Source of the DNA: Gloeotrichia echinulata CP02
GTDB taxonomy: Bacteria > Cyanobacteriota > Cyanobacteriia > Cyanobacteriales > Nostocaceae
Reading direction: 5' to 3'
Length of the DNA: 64,000 bases
Assembly: GCA_038087035.1 (NCBI GenBank)
Contig: CP051187.1
Coordinates: 6,640,001 to 6,704,000, forward strand
This document shows, in pieces, positions 1 through 9,356 of the stretch. The notes beneath the pieces are model-generated. The model worked only from the letters and a program-made list of their open reading frames with translations. It did not search any database and was not told where the DNA came from. Position 1 is the first letter of the stretch, and each line of letters begins with the position of its first letter. The position numbers and the translations under genes were made by a program.

Positions 1-1164
1 TCACCACGACCTTTGGTAGTATTTATTGATGAAATTGACTCTCTACAAAATGAAGCGTTAATTTCAATTTTGCGACAGTTGCGTGATGGTTATCCCTCTC
101 GTCCCGAAAATTTTCCCTTGTCTGTGGGTTTGATTGGTTTGCGAGATGTCCGCGATTATAAAATAGCATCGGGTGGCAGTGATAGATTAAATACTTCCAG
201 TCCTTTTAATATTAAAGTTAGCTCTTTAACATTGAGAGATTTTTTACCTGCTGAGGTACAAGAACTTTACCAGCAACATACCTCCGATACGGGACAAGTT
301 TTCACAATCGAAGCAACAGCAATGGCGTTCGATTTGACTCAAGGACAACCTTGGTTAGTCAATGCACTAGCGAAAGAAGTTGTAGAGAACATAGTATTAG
401 ATAGAAATGTCGCGATTACAGATAAACATATTTTCAAAGCCAAGGAAATATTAATCGCTCGCCAAGACACCCATCTTGATTCCCTAGCCCAAAAACTGCG
501 AGAAAAGCGAATCCAACAAATTATTGAGCCAATATTAGCTGGACTTACATTGGGCGATACTCCCGCAGATGACCGACAATATTTGATTGATTTGGGGTTA
601 TTGCGACGTGACCCAGCAGGAGGATTAACGATAGCAAACCCTATTTACCGCGAGGTGATTCCCCGTGTTTTAGTCCAAGGTACTCAAGACAGTTTACCTA
701 ACATTAGCCCTACTTGGTTAACCAAAAAAAGCGAACTAAACACCGATGCTTTACTAGATGCATTTTTGAAATTTTGGCGACAGCATGGTGAACCGTTATT
801 AGGTAGTGCAGCATACCATGAAATAGCACCACATCTAGTGTTAATGGCGTTCTTACATCGTGTCGTCAATGGAGGTGGAACACTCGAACGCGAATATGCG
901 ATTGGGAGCGATCGCATGGATTTATGTTTAAGATATGGTTCACTAACCTTGGGAATCGAATTAAAAGTTTGGCGCGATAAAAGAGCCGATCCACTTACGT
1001 CAGGTCTGGAACAATTAGACTCTTATTTAGCTCGCTTGGGATTAGAATCTGGCTGGTTATTCATTTTCGATCAACGCAAAAAAGCACCACCAATTGCAGA
1101 ACGTCTATCAACCCAAATTTTGACCACAAAAAATCAACGTTCTATCACTGTTATCCGTGCGTAG
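1..1164 (+). CDS. AAA-family ATPase with C-terminal PD-(D/E)XK-like domain (5' end outside window)
   Basis: The frame is open from base 1, so the gene starts upstream and the P-loop is not visible. The first residues read VVFIDEIDSL, a Walker B strand. An AAA-like lid region follows, with the phrase FDLTQGQPWLVNALAKE, which is typical of a cyanobacterial AAA-like ATPase family. The last 120 residues contain GSDRMDLCLRYGSLTLGIELKVW. This D...(E)xK pattern resembles the core of PD-(D/E)XK nuclease folds, as often fused to such ATPases. The substrate is unknown; roles in DNA processing or defence are inferences. It converges with the TPR gene at 1227. Confidence 0.8.
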   Translation, partial: SPRPLVVFIDEIDSLQNEALISILRQLRDGYPSRPENFPLSVGLIGLRDVRDYKIASGGSDRLNTSSPFNIKVSSLTLRDFLPAEVQELYQQHTSDTGQVFTIEATAMAFDLTQGQPWLVNALAKEVVENIVLDRNVAITDKHIFKAKEILIARQDTHLDSLAQKLREKRIQQIIEPILAGLTLGDTPADDRQYLIDLGLLRRDPAGGLTIANPIYREVIPRVLVQGTQDSLPNISPTWLTKKSELNTDALLDAFLKFWRQHGEPLLGSAAYHEIAPHLVLMAFLHRVVNGGGTLEREYAIGSDRMDLCLRYGSLTLGIELKVWRDKRADPLTSGLEQLDSYLARLGLESGWLFIFDQRKKAPPIAERLSTQILTTKNQRSITVIRA

Positions 1165-1226
1165 ATCTTATTCAGCAACGCTGAAAAAAAACATTACATT
1201 TTCCTATATTTTTTCTCTATTTGCTC

Positions 1227-2036
1227 TTAAGTCTTTTGAATCCTTTTAGATATCTGCTTAAATTCAGGTGAGTAATTGTTCAAGTAGTCGAGCGCCAATT
1301 GAAAGTAATTTGTAGCTTTTTCTTCTTCTCTTTGCTCTTCATATAAAAGACCCATCTCCATATAGGTGAGTCCTTGACCGTGCCTATCAGGAACGCCCCC
1401 TTCAGTAGCAGAAACTTTACTCTTAACCTCTAGACTTTTGTTGTAATAATCTATTGCTTTCTCACATTCATTCATTAAACGGTGAACTTTACCTAATTCA
1501 TTTAACGAAGTACCTTCTCCCTGGCGATCTCCCAGTTCGCGCTTTATTTCCAGACTCTTTTCAAAAAGTTTTTTTGCTTCTTCCAAATATTCCAGTTGCT
1601 TTTGTTTGTTATAAAACTCAATATAAACCTTGCCCAAATTGTTGTATGTTTTACTTGTTGAGAATCTATTGTCAAGCTCTTGCTTAATACCCAGGCTCTC
1701 AAGTAGAACTTTTTTAGCCTGTTCTAATTTTCCTTGTCTGGTGTAAACTTGACCCAAACCATCGAGGGCTTCTGCTATATCTTCATCCATATTCTGACTG
1801 TGCCTTATGCTTCTAAATAGTTTCAATGCTGCCTCAAAAGATTCGGCAGATTCAGCCAGATTTCCCAATGAACGGTTAAGATATCCTAAATTGTATAGAG
1901 CTTTAGCTTCACCATCTTCATCATTTAAAGACTGAAAAATACGTCTACTTTCCTCACATTTATTTATGCCATTTCCTGCACGTCCTCGTAAGCGATCTAT
2001 CTCACCCAATTGATTAAGTATGCGAGGATATGCCAA
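1227..2036 (-). CDS. TPR-repeat protein, probably lacking its original N-terminus
   Basis: At least five tetratricopeptide units are visible (for example ALYNLGYLNRSLGNLAES and LNELGKVHRLMNECEKAI), giving an all-helical scaffold for protein-protein contacts. The only usable start is a TTG at 2036. The frame stays open upstream to 2114, and the translated upstream residues (KYGRAEIQEYALEAA) also look like TPR helix, but there is no ATG or GTG there. This suggests a 5'-truncated remnant of a longer TPR protein. No partner domain remains in the window. Confidence 0.65.
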   Translation of the reverse strand: MAYPRILNQLGEIDRLRGRAGNGINKCEESRRIFQSLNDEDGEAKALYNLGYLNRSLGNLAESAESFEAALKLFRSIRHSQNMDEDIAEALDGLGQVYTRQGKLEQAKKVLLESLGIKQELDNRFSTSKTYNNLGKVYIEFYNKQKQLEYLEEAKKLFEKSLEIKRELGDRQGEGTSLNELGKVHRLMNECEKAIDYYNKSLEVKSKVSATEGGVPDRHGQGLTYMEMGLLYEEQREEEKATNYFQLALDYLNNYSPEFKQISKRIQKT

Positions 2037-2114
2037 ATTATCTTCAGCTTTTATAGCAGCCTCTAATGCATATTCTTGAATTTCGGCTCTTCCGTACTTA
2101 GCGTGCTGAATTTG

Positions 2115-3033
2115 TTAAAAAATAAGTTTGAAACCCTTGCCTGGCTCCGATAAAAGCCATTATTTTTTGTATTTGAGCTACTGTTACTAAAAATCAAATT
2201 ATAAACGCCTATAAGCCTTGTTATTAAAGCAATTTAATCGACTTTCATTAATAATTAAGCACGCTATACACGCAAGAGCCGTTTTCTCCAGCCATAGGAC
2301 CTACCTATAAGTTCAACTAGATACAAAATGGTCATTTATATTACTGTTTTTGCATAAGTATGTTAAATTAATTGCAAGAAACTAAAGGAGTCATAAAAAT
2401 TAAGGTAAGTTCAAAAAGATCTTGAGCAACACATGTCTGATGGCATTTTTGATACCCTGATGGGGTGACAAGCACGCTGTAAAGTCTACTTAACAAGGAT
2501 TGTAGTATTAGTAGCTCAAAAAAAATAGCTACTTATTATACATTTACAGAAATCTAAAATATGGTTTCCACTATCCTCTTATTGAGAATAGAGGCGATAA
2601 CAATAAAATTTGACTTGTATCTTTTTATGTCACTATAGCTTATATGGTTTGTTCTGTAAGGGTTGTAGCCCGCATATCATCCTGTGGAATGAAACCTACA
2701 AAAAACGAGCAACCCTTGTCAAAAAGCACAGGTTTAGAACAAGATTATTGAAAATTTTCGCAACTATACCGCGCTTTTGGACAACCTTAAGGCCAAATCT
2801 GGTTGGTCTAGCCCAAGAAGCGTAAGAGTTGCTCGTTTTTTGTTTATTTAGTGCCTCCTCTCAGGATGTTAAAGCAAGGCTATGATTTATTGTCCAATAA
2901 GCAATAATGCTTAAAATTTTGCTAAAATTCGGGTAGAAAACACAATTTTGAGGGACACGATACCTGCCTTGGAAAACGCCATAGCGTAATATTTAAACAC
3001 ATCAATAATTCTTCTTCTCAAAGGTTTTCCACT
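2115..3033. other. Gene-free stretch with a distant inverted repeat
   Basis: I see no convincing gene in these 0.9 kb. A 71-codon open frame at 2610-2825 overlaps the inverted repeat at 2698-2841 and has no recognisable content. Besides that repeat the stretch is AT-rich and without clear structure. Confidence 0.5.
2657..2843 (+). ncRNA. Candidate structured RNA or small inverted-repeat element
   Basis: An arm near 2698-2717 (AAAAAACGAGCAACCCTT) is complementary to 2822-2841 (AAGAGTTGCTCGTTTTTT), which ends in a T run as at an intrinsic terminator. The first arm can alternatively pair with AAGGGTTG at about 2659-2666, giving mutually exclusive stems as in an attenuator. There is no transcript evidence, and a MITE with these termini would look the same. 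Confidence 0.3.
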
Positions 3034-4050
3034 ATGATTCTTTGGTCTTATTCTTTGGGTTGGGATTTGTCTGCATTGTGGCTCATCCAGAGATTTCTTA
3101 ATCTGCGCTCAAAGAGTGAAGCAACGATACTCGTGGATGAACGACATCTCACTATTTTTCGTACTTGTATTGAGCAATTAAATTCCTCAATTTATTTTCG
3201 TTTACTAGGTTACCCAGCTGGTATGACAAGAGGCAGAAGGTTTGAAGAGAGCGTTGAAATTATCGAGAATTACCTGCAAGAAATCGGACTGAGTAGTAAT
3301 GAAATTGTCAATCTAGAACATCAAGTTCCACAACAATGTAATCAGGTTGCATGTGAGATTGAAGGCGGATTAGCTATAGCACTTCACGGGCAGAATGCGT
3401 ATTTTACTCCTCCGCGTAATTTAGTTGATGAGATAAAAAGCATAATTATGAGGAATTGGAATCTTCCGAAAAAACCACTGTTCGCATGTGGTGCTTACGG
3501 AAAGATAACCACCTTGAAAAAAATTGACGAAATAGCACGTCAGCAGCTTGGACAGAGGGAAAGCGTCCCGTTATCGCTAATCGCAAGTATCCTCACTAGT
3601 GTAGGTTCTGAGTATACCTCTCATTTTGTCAGCGTTGATTACCGGGATCGTTCTATTATTGAAGAGGAAATGAGTTTGGTTTACTCACAAGTAGACTCTC
3701 TATTACCATACGATTGCCTTCACATTGCCGAAATTGATCATAATCAAGGAGACCTAATTAAAATTCCCTGTTGGTATACCGCTCTTAACGAAATCGCTGA
3801 GGAGAGGGAAGGAAAATTCTTAGTCCTCACAAATAGAAGTAACGCCACCCATTATGCTGCTATTCTGAGTCCAGTTGTTCCAATTATTATCCTAGGACCT
3901 GAAGGGAGCATTGAATGGGACGTTCAGGCGGCACAGATTAATCAAGATCCTCATCGCAGTTCTCAAAAGACTGTTACAAATATATCGGGAGAAACGTGGG
4001 AGATTGTTCAAAGACAGGCAGAATCCGCCCTCAACTCCATTCTTTTCTAA
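3034..4050 (+). CDS. Hypothetical protein, 338 aa
   Basis: I do not recognise this gene. The product starts MILWSYSLGWDLSALWL, has alternating strand/helix character, and near the C-terminus contains VVPIIILGPEGS, a glycine turn like those closing Rossmann-type strands. A GT-B glycosyltransferase-like fold is one possibility but no catalytic signature is visible. ATG is preceded by a weak AAAGG. The stop codon directly abuts an inverted-repeat element at 4051. It stands alone, convergent with the VWA pair. Confidence 0.6.
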   Translation: MILWSYSLGWDLSALWLIQRFLNLRSKSEATILVDERHLTIFRTCIEQLNSSIYFRLLGYPAGMTRGRRFEESVEIIENYLQEIGLSSNEIVNLEHQVPQQCNQVACEIEGGLAIALHGQNAYFTPPRNLVDEIKSIIMRNWNLPKKPLFACGAYGKITTLKKIDEIARQQLGQRESVPLSLIASILTSVGSEYTSHFVSVDYRDRSIIEEEMSLVYSQVDSLLPYDCLHIAEIDHNQGDLIKIPCWYTALNEIAEEREGKFLVLTNRSNATHYAAILSPVVPIIILGPEGSIEWDVQAAQINQDPHRSSQKTVTNISGETWEIVQRQAESALNSILF

Positions 4051-4122
4051 GTTTTCAGGTAAATAGACCACCCGGTAAGGGCACGGCACTGCCGTGCCCC
4101 TACAATATATGTGGTTCAATGA
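4051..4122. mobile_element. MITE-like element, family I (copy A, degenerate)
   Basis: Left part TTTTCAGGTAAATAGACCAC and right part GTGGTTCAATGAA match the inner termini of the better copies at 21477, 23430, 40189 and 46527. The core is a GGGCACGGCACTGCCGTGCCC palindrome instead of the GGCGCAAGGCCTTGCGCC core of other copies. The outermost TTACAGC ends are lost. It lies between two convergent genes. Confidence 0.6.
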
Positions 4123-4158
4123 ACTTAAAGGGGAGAAGTTTGGACAGAGGTCTTAGAA

Positions 4159-5448
4159 TCAACTTGATGAATCCTGTAAAACTGTCTTGGAGACAATCCG
4201 CGTTTTTTTCAGATCGCTCTCGGAAAGTTCTTCCCCTGCTTGTAGGCGTGTGGCTGAAGTTTGCAACACTGTCGCCGCCTTGGTATCTCCGATTTGCAGG
4301 GCGGTTTTAGCTGCAGTTTGCAGCATTGTCGCCGCACCAGTGCAATCGCCCTGTAATAATTTCACCTCTGCTAACTGGGTTTGGCGATACTTAGCTAATG
4401 TCAAAATTGAATGTTGTACTTCGGCGTCCATTAAGGGTTGGTAAGTCTTGACTACGTTGACAAGTACGGTGAAAATCTCAGACAGTAAACCTTGTTGGTT
4501 TTTGGCTGGGTCATCATAACGGATTTGCAGATGGGCGATCACTTGTTCACCTTCTGGTAACTTCCCGATATAAATATTGGCTAAAACCACCCGTTTGACA
4601 TCCTGCATCAAGTCTCCCAAACGTACGACAAAGCTACCATCGGCTTCTGGTTGCACTGGTAACTCAATCGTATCAGGAGAAACTTGGGCAATGGGTTTGA
4701 GTTCCGCTAGCCGGACATTGGGCGCCAGAGATACTAGCAAGTAAGCATTGGTTAGCCCCACAGACTGAATGCGTGTAAACAGACGGCTAAATTGCTCTAC
4801 AGCTTGTTCTGGATGCTCAATATGGGCTAAACTGCCACCACCAACATCGGCAATTTTTTCCAGTAAATCCTGATTCCAGCCATTGCCAAAACCCAGAGTA
4901 TTGATAGTTAGATTTACCCTGGTAGCCCTGTAAGCCAGTTCCAGACAGCGTTTGTTGTCATCTGGCGTAATTTCCCACTTCCAAATCCGTAAACCATTAT
5001 CACCATGACCATCTGTCAGTAGAAATGCTTGGGAAACCGTTCCTTTTGTCCCCTTCAACAGTTCTGTAATTCCCAGTTGTAAACCCTCAGCAATTACAGT
5101 ACCGCCATCAGCATGGAGTTTATTTCTAATTTGAGATTTGATAGCTTGGGTATCTTCGATTACCTGATTGGGGAGAATTACTTCCGCTGCACTAGCGAAG
5201 GCGACAACCGAAAGGCGATCGCCTGGCTGGAGTTGATCCAATAATGCCTCTACAGCCTGGATAACAGTCTTAATTGGTTGTCCAGACATGGAACCACTTT
5301 TATCCAGAATCAAGCATAAATTCAGCGGTAGATTTTGGTCAAACTCAGCGGCAATCGCCGAAATTGAAATGCCCAATTGACGCTGGCTCGTCAATTGAGC
5401 TGCATCCAGATTACTATCATTTAACGCCGACAGTAATTTAACTTTCAT
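4159..5448 (-). CDS. VWA-domain protein (second of tandem pair)
   Basis: This 429-aa product has a von Willebrand A domain starting around residue 40 with the metal-dependent adhesion motif LDKSGSMSG, followed by LLTDGHGDNG. The C-terminal third is helical and Ala-rich. No signal peptide or membrane span is seen, so it is probably cytoplasmic. Its ATG overlaps the stop of the upstream paralogue by four bases (ATGA), implying translational coupling. Compared with the paralogue it has an extra segment (LRIWKWEITPDD) after the TDGHGDNG motif. The role is unknown; VWA proteins usually mediate metal-dependent protein binding. Confidence 0.85.
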   Translation of the reverse strand: MKVKLLSALNDSNLDAAQLTSQRQLGISISAIAAEFDQNLPLNLCLILDKSGSMSGQPIKTVIQAVEALLDQLQPGDRLSVVAFASAAEVILPNQVIEDTQAIKSQIRNKLHADGGTVIAEGLQLGITELLKGTKGTVSQAFLLTDGHGDNGLRIWKWEITPDDNKRCLELAYRATRVNLTINTLGFGNGWNQDLLEKIADVGGGSLAHIEHPEQAVEQFSRLFTRIQSVGLTNAYLLVSLAPNVRLAELKPIAQVSPDTIELPVQPEADGSFVVRLGDLMQDVKRVVLANIYIGKLPEGEQVIAHLQIRYDDPAKNQQGLLSEIFTVLVNVVKTYQPLMDAEVQHSILTLAKYRQTQLAEVKLLQGDCTGAATMLQTAAKTALQIGDTKAATVLQTSATRLQAGEELSESDLKKTRIVSKTVLQDSSS

Positions 5449-6701
5449 TGATGAGGGGTATCCTGCAACACAGTTTTGGAAACAATCCTGGTTTTCTTGC
5501 GGTCTGCTTCCGAAAGTTCTTGACCAGCTTGGAGGCGGGTAGCGTTCGTTTGCAGCACCGTCGCCGCACTGGTATCTCCCATTTGCAGAGCAGTTTTAGC
5601 AGCAGTTTGCAGCATCGTCGCCGCACCAGCGCGATCGCCCTGTTGCAATTTCGCCTCGGCTAACTGGGTTTGGCGATACTTAGCCAATGCTAAAATAGAT
5701 TGTTGCACCTCTGGATTGGCATCGGGTTGGTAAACCCCACTCACATTGCCATAAACAGGGATATTCGGGGAAAATAACCCGGTTTGGTTTTTGGAGGGGT
5801 CATCATAGCGGATTTGAACATTGGCGATCGCCTGTTTACCTTCGGGTAACTGTCCTAGATAAATATTAGCTAAAATCACCCGTTTCGCATCTTTCATCAA
5901 ATCTCCCAAACGCACCGCAAAGCGTCCATCTGCTTCTGGTTGCAGTGGTAACTCAATCGTATCTGGGGAAACTTGGGCTATGGGTTTGAGTTCCGCCAGT
6001 CGGACATTCGGCGCCAGGGAAAATAATAGATAAGCATTAGTCAAGCCCACAGTTTGAATCCGCCCAAATAGCCGCCCAAACTCTTCTATAGCCTGATTGG
6101 GTTGTTGAATGTAAGACAAAGTACCCGCAGCCGCATCAGCAATTTTCTCTAAAACATCCTGATTCCAATTGTCACCAAATCCCAACGTATTTAATGTCAA
6201 ATTATAGCTAGCAGCCAATTGAGCAAATTTCAAACAGCGTTTATTATCACCATGTTCATTTTCGCCATCAGTTAACAAAAACGCTTGGGAAACAGTTTCT
6301 TTTTTCCCCTTAGCCAACTCCTCAATCCCCAGACGCAGACCTTCATCAATCGCCGTTCCACCATCAGCAGCTAGGCGGTTAATTTGCCGTTTGATCTCTT
6401 CAGGGTCTTCGACAGTTTGATTGGATACCAAAACTTTAGCACGGTGATTAAAAACTACAACACTGAGGCGATCATCAGGATTAAGTCTGTCAACCAAACG
6501 GTTCGCCGCTTCCTTGACATTTTCTAGCGAACGCCCACTCATTGACCCACTATGGTCGAGAATTAGGCATAAATTTAGGGGCACATTCCGATCCAAATCT
6601 TCGGCGATCGCAGAAATTGCCACGGACAGCTGACGCTGAGAGTTGAGTTGATTCGCGTCTAAATTAGCATCATTCAGGGACGGCTGCAAGTTAACTTTCA
6701 T
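5445..6701 (-). CDS. VWA-domain protein (first of tandem pair)
   Basis: This 418-aa protein is closely similar along its length to the product of the next gene. The VWA MIDAS motif is LDHSGSMSG, with LLTDGENEHGDNKRC further on, and the C-terminal helical region contains QQGDRAGAATMLQTAAKTAL. No export signal is seen. The ATG at 6701 is followed downstream by a paralogue that overlaps by ATGA, so the two are probably co-transcribed and arose by tandem duplication. Function unknown. Confidence 0.85.
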   Translation of the reverse strand: MKVNLQPSLNDANLDANQLNSQRQLSVAISAIAEDLDRNVPLNLCLILDHSGSMSGRSLENVKEAANRLVDRLNPDDRLSVVVFNHRAKVLVSNQTVEDPEEIKRQINRLAADGGTAIDEGLRLGIEELAKGKKETVSQAFLLTDGENEHGDNKRCLKFAQLAASYNLTLNTLGFGDNWNQDVLEKIADAAAGTLSYIQQPNQAIEEFGRLFGRIQTVGLTNAYLLFSLAPNVRLAELKPIAQVSPDTIELPLQPEADGRFAVRLGDLMKDAKRVILANIYLGQLPEGKQAIANVQIRYDDPSKNQTGLFSPNIPVYGNVSGVYQPDANPEVQQSILALAKYRQTQLAEAKLQQGDRAGAATMLQTAAKTALQMGDTSAATVLQTNATRLQAGQELSEADRKKTRIVSKTVLQDTPHQ

Positions 6702-7041
6702 AAACCAAAATTCCTATTGATGATATAGATATAGCAATAGCAATCCCAATCAGGTTGTGAAAAATATCAGCGGTGGCTATTGACTGTCAACTGTATGCAG
6801 TTTACCAACTCACTCATTTAAGATTGCTATATTTATAAATAACTTCAAACCGCAACATTAGTGCTACGGAAAATGTATCCAACACCAGGATTTCTGCGGC
6901 GAGGCAACCCGTGAATTTTCTTCAACGAATTCAAGAACTAGTATTTTTGCTTCCATAGGGAGAAATCCACACCTTGAATCCCCTTAGCATCGCGCTAGGA
7001 TGTATTACAGTTAACGGCATAATTTCAGGCGATCAGTTGCT
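6702..7041. other. Intergenic region between divergent VWA and clpR genes
   Basis: This 340-bp divergent spacer must hold the promoters of both operons. I see no clear operator, repeat element or small gene in it. Confidence 0.5.
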
Positions 7042-7704
7042 ATGGACATTTCCCCCATCAAGGCTGTTCAAGCCCCCTACTACGGTGATAACTCCTACCG
7101 GACACCACCGCCAGATTTACCTTCCTTATTGTTGAAGGAGCGAATTGTCTATCTTGGGATGCCACTGGTGCCTGCTGTCACCGAATTAATCGTCGCCGAA
7201 CTGTTGTTTTTGCAGTCCGATGACCCCGAAAAACCGATTAAAATCTATATCAACTCCACAGGCACCTCCGGCTATAGTGGCGAACCTATCGGCTTTGAAA
7301 CCGAGGCCTTCGCCATCTTTGACACCATGAAATACATCAAGCCGCCCATCCACACCATCTGCATCGGTTCAGCAATGGGTATGGCAGCTATGTTACTCAG
7401 TGCTGGCACCCCTGGTTGTCGCGCTAGTTTGCCCCACGCCTCGATTATCCTGCACCAGCCCAAGAGCTACGCCCAAGGTCAAGCAACGGATATTCAAATT
7501 CGCGCGCGAGAAGTTCTGGCAAACAAGGCCTCAATGGTTGATATCCTCTCTCGCACCACCGGACAGCCACTCGAAAAAATTACCAAAGATATGGATCGCT
7601 TGTTATATATGACACCTAAGCAAGCGAAAGAATACGGTTTAATTGACCGGGTTTTTGAAAAAGAAGAACTCGCCAATCCCCCACTACCAGCTAGTGTCCT
7701 TTAA
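7042..7704 (+). CDS. clpR: ClpR, non-catalytic ClpP-like subunit
   Basis: This 220-aa ClpP-family protein has the fold and the LHQP histidine (H138). At the position of the nucleophilic serine it has glycine (SAMGMAAMLLSAG, G113), and it carries the extra loop GTSGYSGE after the IYINS strand. Both are hallmarks of ClpR, the inactive subunit that forms mixed rings with ClpP in cyanobacteria and plastids. It lies 77 bp upstream of an active clpP on the same strand, the usual cyanobacterial arrangement, so the two subunits are likely co-expressed. Confidence 0.92.
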   Translation: MDISPIKAVQAPYYGDNSYRTPPPDLPSLLLKERIVYLGMPLVPAVTELIVAELLFLQSDDPEKPIKIYINSTGTSGYSGEPIGFETEAFAIFDTMKYIKPPIHTICIGSAMGMAAMLLSAGTPGCRASLPHASIILHQPKSYAQGQATDIQIRAREVLANKASMVDILSRTTGQPLEKITKDMDRLLYMTPKQAKEYGLIDRVFEKEELANPPLPASVL

Positions 7705-7781
7705 TTTGCCATTTGTCCTGTGTCATTTGTCCTTTGTCTTAGACAAATGACTAATAACTAATTACAACCGGAGTAGCGAAA

Positions 7782-8375
7782 ATGCCTATAGGTGTTCCTA
7801 AAGTTCCTTACCGGATGCCGGGAGGTCAGTTTACAGACTGGATTAGCATCTACGATCGCCTTTATCGGGAACGGATTATTTTCCTGGGGCGAGACATTGA
7901 TGATGAAATTGCTAACCAAATTATCGCTGTCATGCTCTATCTGGATTCAGAAGATCCAGGCAAGGATATATATTTATACATCAATTCCCCCGGTGGAATG
8001 GTAACATCTGGCTTGGCAATTTTTGACACCATGCAACACATCAAATCAGATGTGGTGACAATTTGTGTGGGTTTAGCGGCGTCAATGGGTTCATTCCTGC
8101 TGGCTGCTGGCACCAAGGGTAAACGGATGGCTTTACCTCACTCCCGGATTATGATTCACCAACCCTCTGGTGGTACCCGTGGACAAGCAACCGATATCGA
8201 AATTGAAGCTAGAGAGATTCTGCGGATTCGTCACCAGCTCAATGGGATTTATGCTGACAAAACGGGTCAGACCATAGCCAAGATCGAAAAAGACATGGAT
8301 CGCGACTTTTTCATGTCTGCTGCAGAAGCAAAAGATTACGGTTTGATTGACCGTGTAATTGAAGAACGTCCGTAG
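7782..8375 (+). CDS. clpP: ATP-dependent Clp protease proteolytic subunit ClpP
   Basis: This 197-aa serine peptidase has the full triad: S101 in GLAASMGSFLLAAG, H126 in IMIHQPSGG, and D171 in the KIEKDMDRD segment. The length is normal for ClpP. With the ClpR subunit encoded just upstream it would form the mixed ClpP/ClpR core that degrades proteins fed by a Clp ATPase. Cyanobacteria have several clpP paralogues; pairing with clpR suggests the clpP3-type copy, though I cannot confirm the number. Confidence 0.95.
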   Translation: MPIGVPKVPYRMPGGQFTDWISIYDRLYRERIIFLGRDIDDEIANQIIAVMLYLDSEDPGKDIYLYINSPGGMVTSGLAIFDTMQHIKSDVVTICVGLAASMGSFLLAAGTKGKRMALPHSRIMIHQPSGGTRGQATDIEIEAREILRIRHQLNGIYADKTGQTIAKIEKDMDRDFFMSAAEAKDYGLIDRVIEERP

Positions 8376-8383
8376 AAGAGGAG

Positions 8384-8535
8384 GGGGACACTTCGGCAAG
8401 CTCAGTGCATCGCTGGGGATTGGGGACACTTCGGCAAGCTCAGTGCATCGCTGGGGACTAGGGACACTTCGGCAAGCTCAGTGCATCGCTGGGGACTAGG
8501 GACACTTCGGCAAGCTCAGTGCATCGCTGGGGACT
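8384..8535 (+). repeat. 38-bp tandem repeat, four copies
   Basis: ACACTTCGGCAAGCTCAGTG recurs four times at exact 38-bp spacing (starting near 8388, 8426, 8464 and 8502), joined by GCATCGCTGGGGACTAGG-type spacers. The same unit occurs in opposite orientation at 19206-19278. Confidence 0.9.
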
Positions 8536-8700
8536 AGGGACTGAGGGTATGGGGAGATGAGGGAGATGAGGGGGATGAGGGAGATAAGGAAGTAATTTTC
8601 ACCAATCCCCAATCCCCAATCCCCAATCCCCAAACCCCAAACCTCAATCCCCAAACCTCAATCCCCAAACCTCAATCCCCAACCCCCAACCCCCAACCCC
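8536..8700. repeat. Short tandem (7-bp class) repeats
   Basis: Runs of GGGAGAT/GGGGGAT-type units are followed by CCCCAAT, CCCCAAA and CCTCAAT units. These are short tandemly repeated sequences of the kind common in Nostocales. The stretch between clpP and the J-domain gene holds no other feature. Confidence 0.8.
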
Positions 8701-8732
8701 CCCAGTGCATATTTGATAGCTGATAGATCAAC

Positions 8733-9356
8733 ATGGATCTTGGAGATTGCTACCGTTTATTGGGTTTAAGGTCAGGAGCTTCTTTTGCCGACATCAAAGC
8801 GTCTTACCGACGATTGGCGCAGCAATATCATCCCGATATTAACCCAGATGACAATAAAGCCAAAGACAAATTTATTGCCTTGACTGAGGCTTACAAAGTC
8901 CTCTTGACGGTTGTACCGCAGGAGGAAATTCCCGTGGCGTCAAGTCAACCGCCAACGCCACAGAGTGATGACACCACAGCCAAGCCTCAGGAGAAGGTAC
9001 AAACAACCACGGTAAAAACTCCAAAACAGTCCACACCAAAACCGCCTCATTTGGTGGAAATAGAATTGCGGCTCAAGTGGAAAACTTATGAGCAGTTACA
9101 GCGCTTTTTGAAAGAAAAACGGTTTCCCCAAGCGATCGCCCTAGCGGAAGCTTTAGCTGAACGTTTACCAGAAGATGCTGAAGTACGCCAATGGCTAGCG
9201 ATCGCCTATCAAATTTGGGGACGGGCGCTAATTAGTCAAAACCAGCTGCTTAAAGCCAGAATTTATCTCAAAAAAGCTATCAAAACCGACCCTCATAATA
9301 AAACTTTGTGGAATCAGGTGCAGCACGATTTTCAGCGTTTGGAGCAGATTTTTTAA
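8733..9356 (+). CDS. J-domain protein with C-terminal TPR-like region
   Basis: Residues 1-65 form a J domain with the essential HPD motif at 33-35 (QQYHPDINPDD). A Pro/Thr-rich linker (about 68-105) leads to a helical C-terminus with two TPR-like units (AIALAEALAERLPEDAEVRQW and ARIYLKKAIKTDPHNKTLWNQ). The glycine-rich and zinc-finger parts of classical DnaJ are absent, so this is a class C J-protein that would stimulate a DnaK partner for particular clients. ATG start; no signal peptide. Confidence 0.9.
   Translation: MDLGDCYRLLGLRSGASFADIKASYRRLAQQYHPDINPDDNKAKDKFIALTEAYKVLLTVVPQEEIPVASSQPPTPQSDDTTAKPQEKVQTTTVKTPKQSTPKPPHLVEIELRLKWKTYEQLQRFLKEKRFPQAIALAEALAERLPEDAEVRQWLAIAYQIWGRALISQNQLLKARIYLKKAIKTDPHNKTLWNQVQHDFQRLEQIF

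Noticed and set aside
2610..2825. 71-codon plus-strand frame
   Set aside because: No ribosome site, no domain, and it overlaps an inverted repeat.
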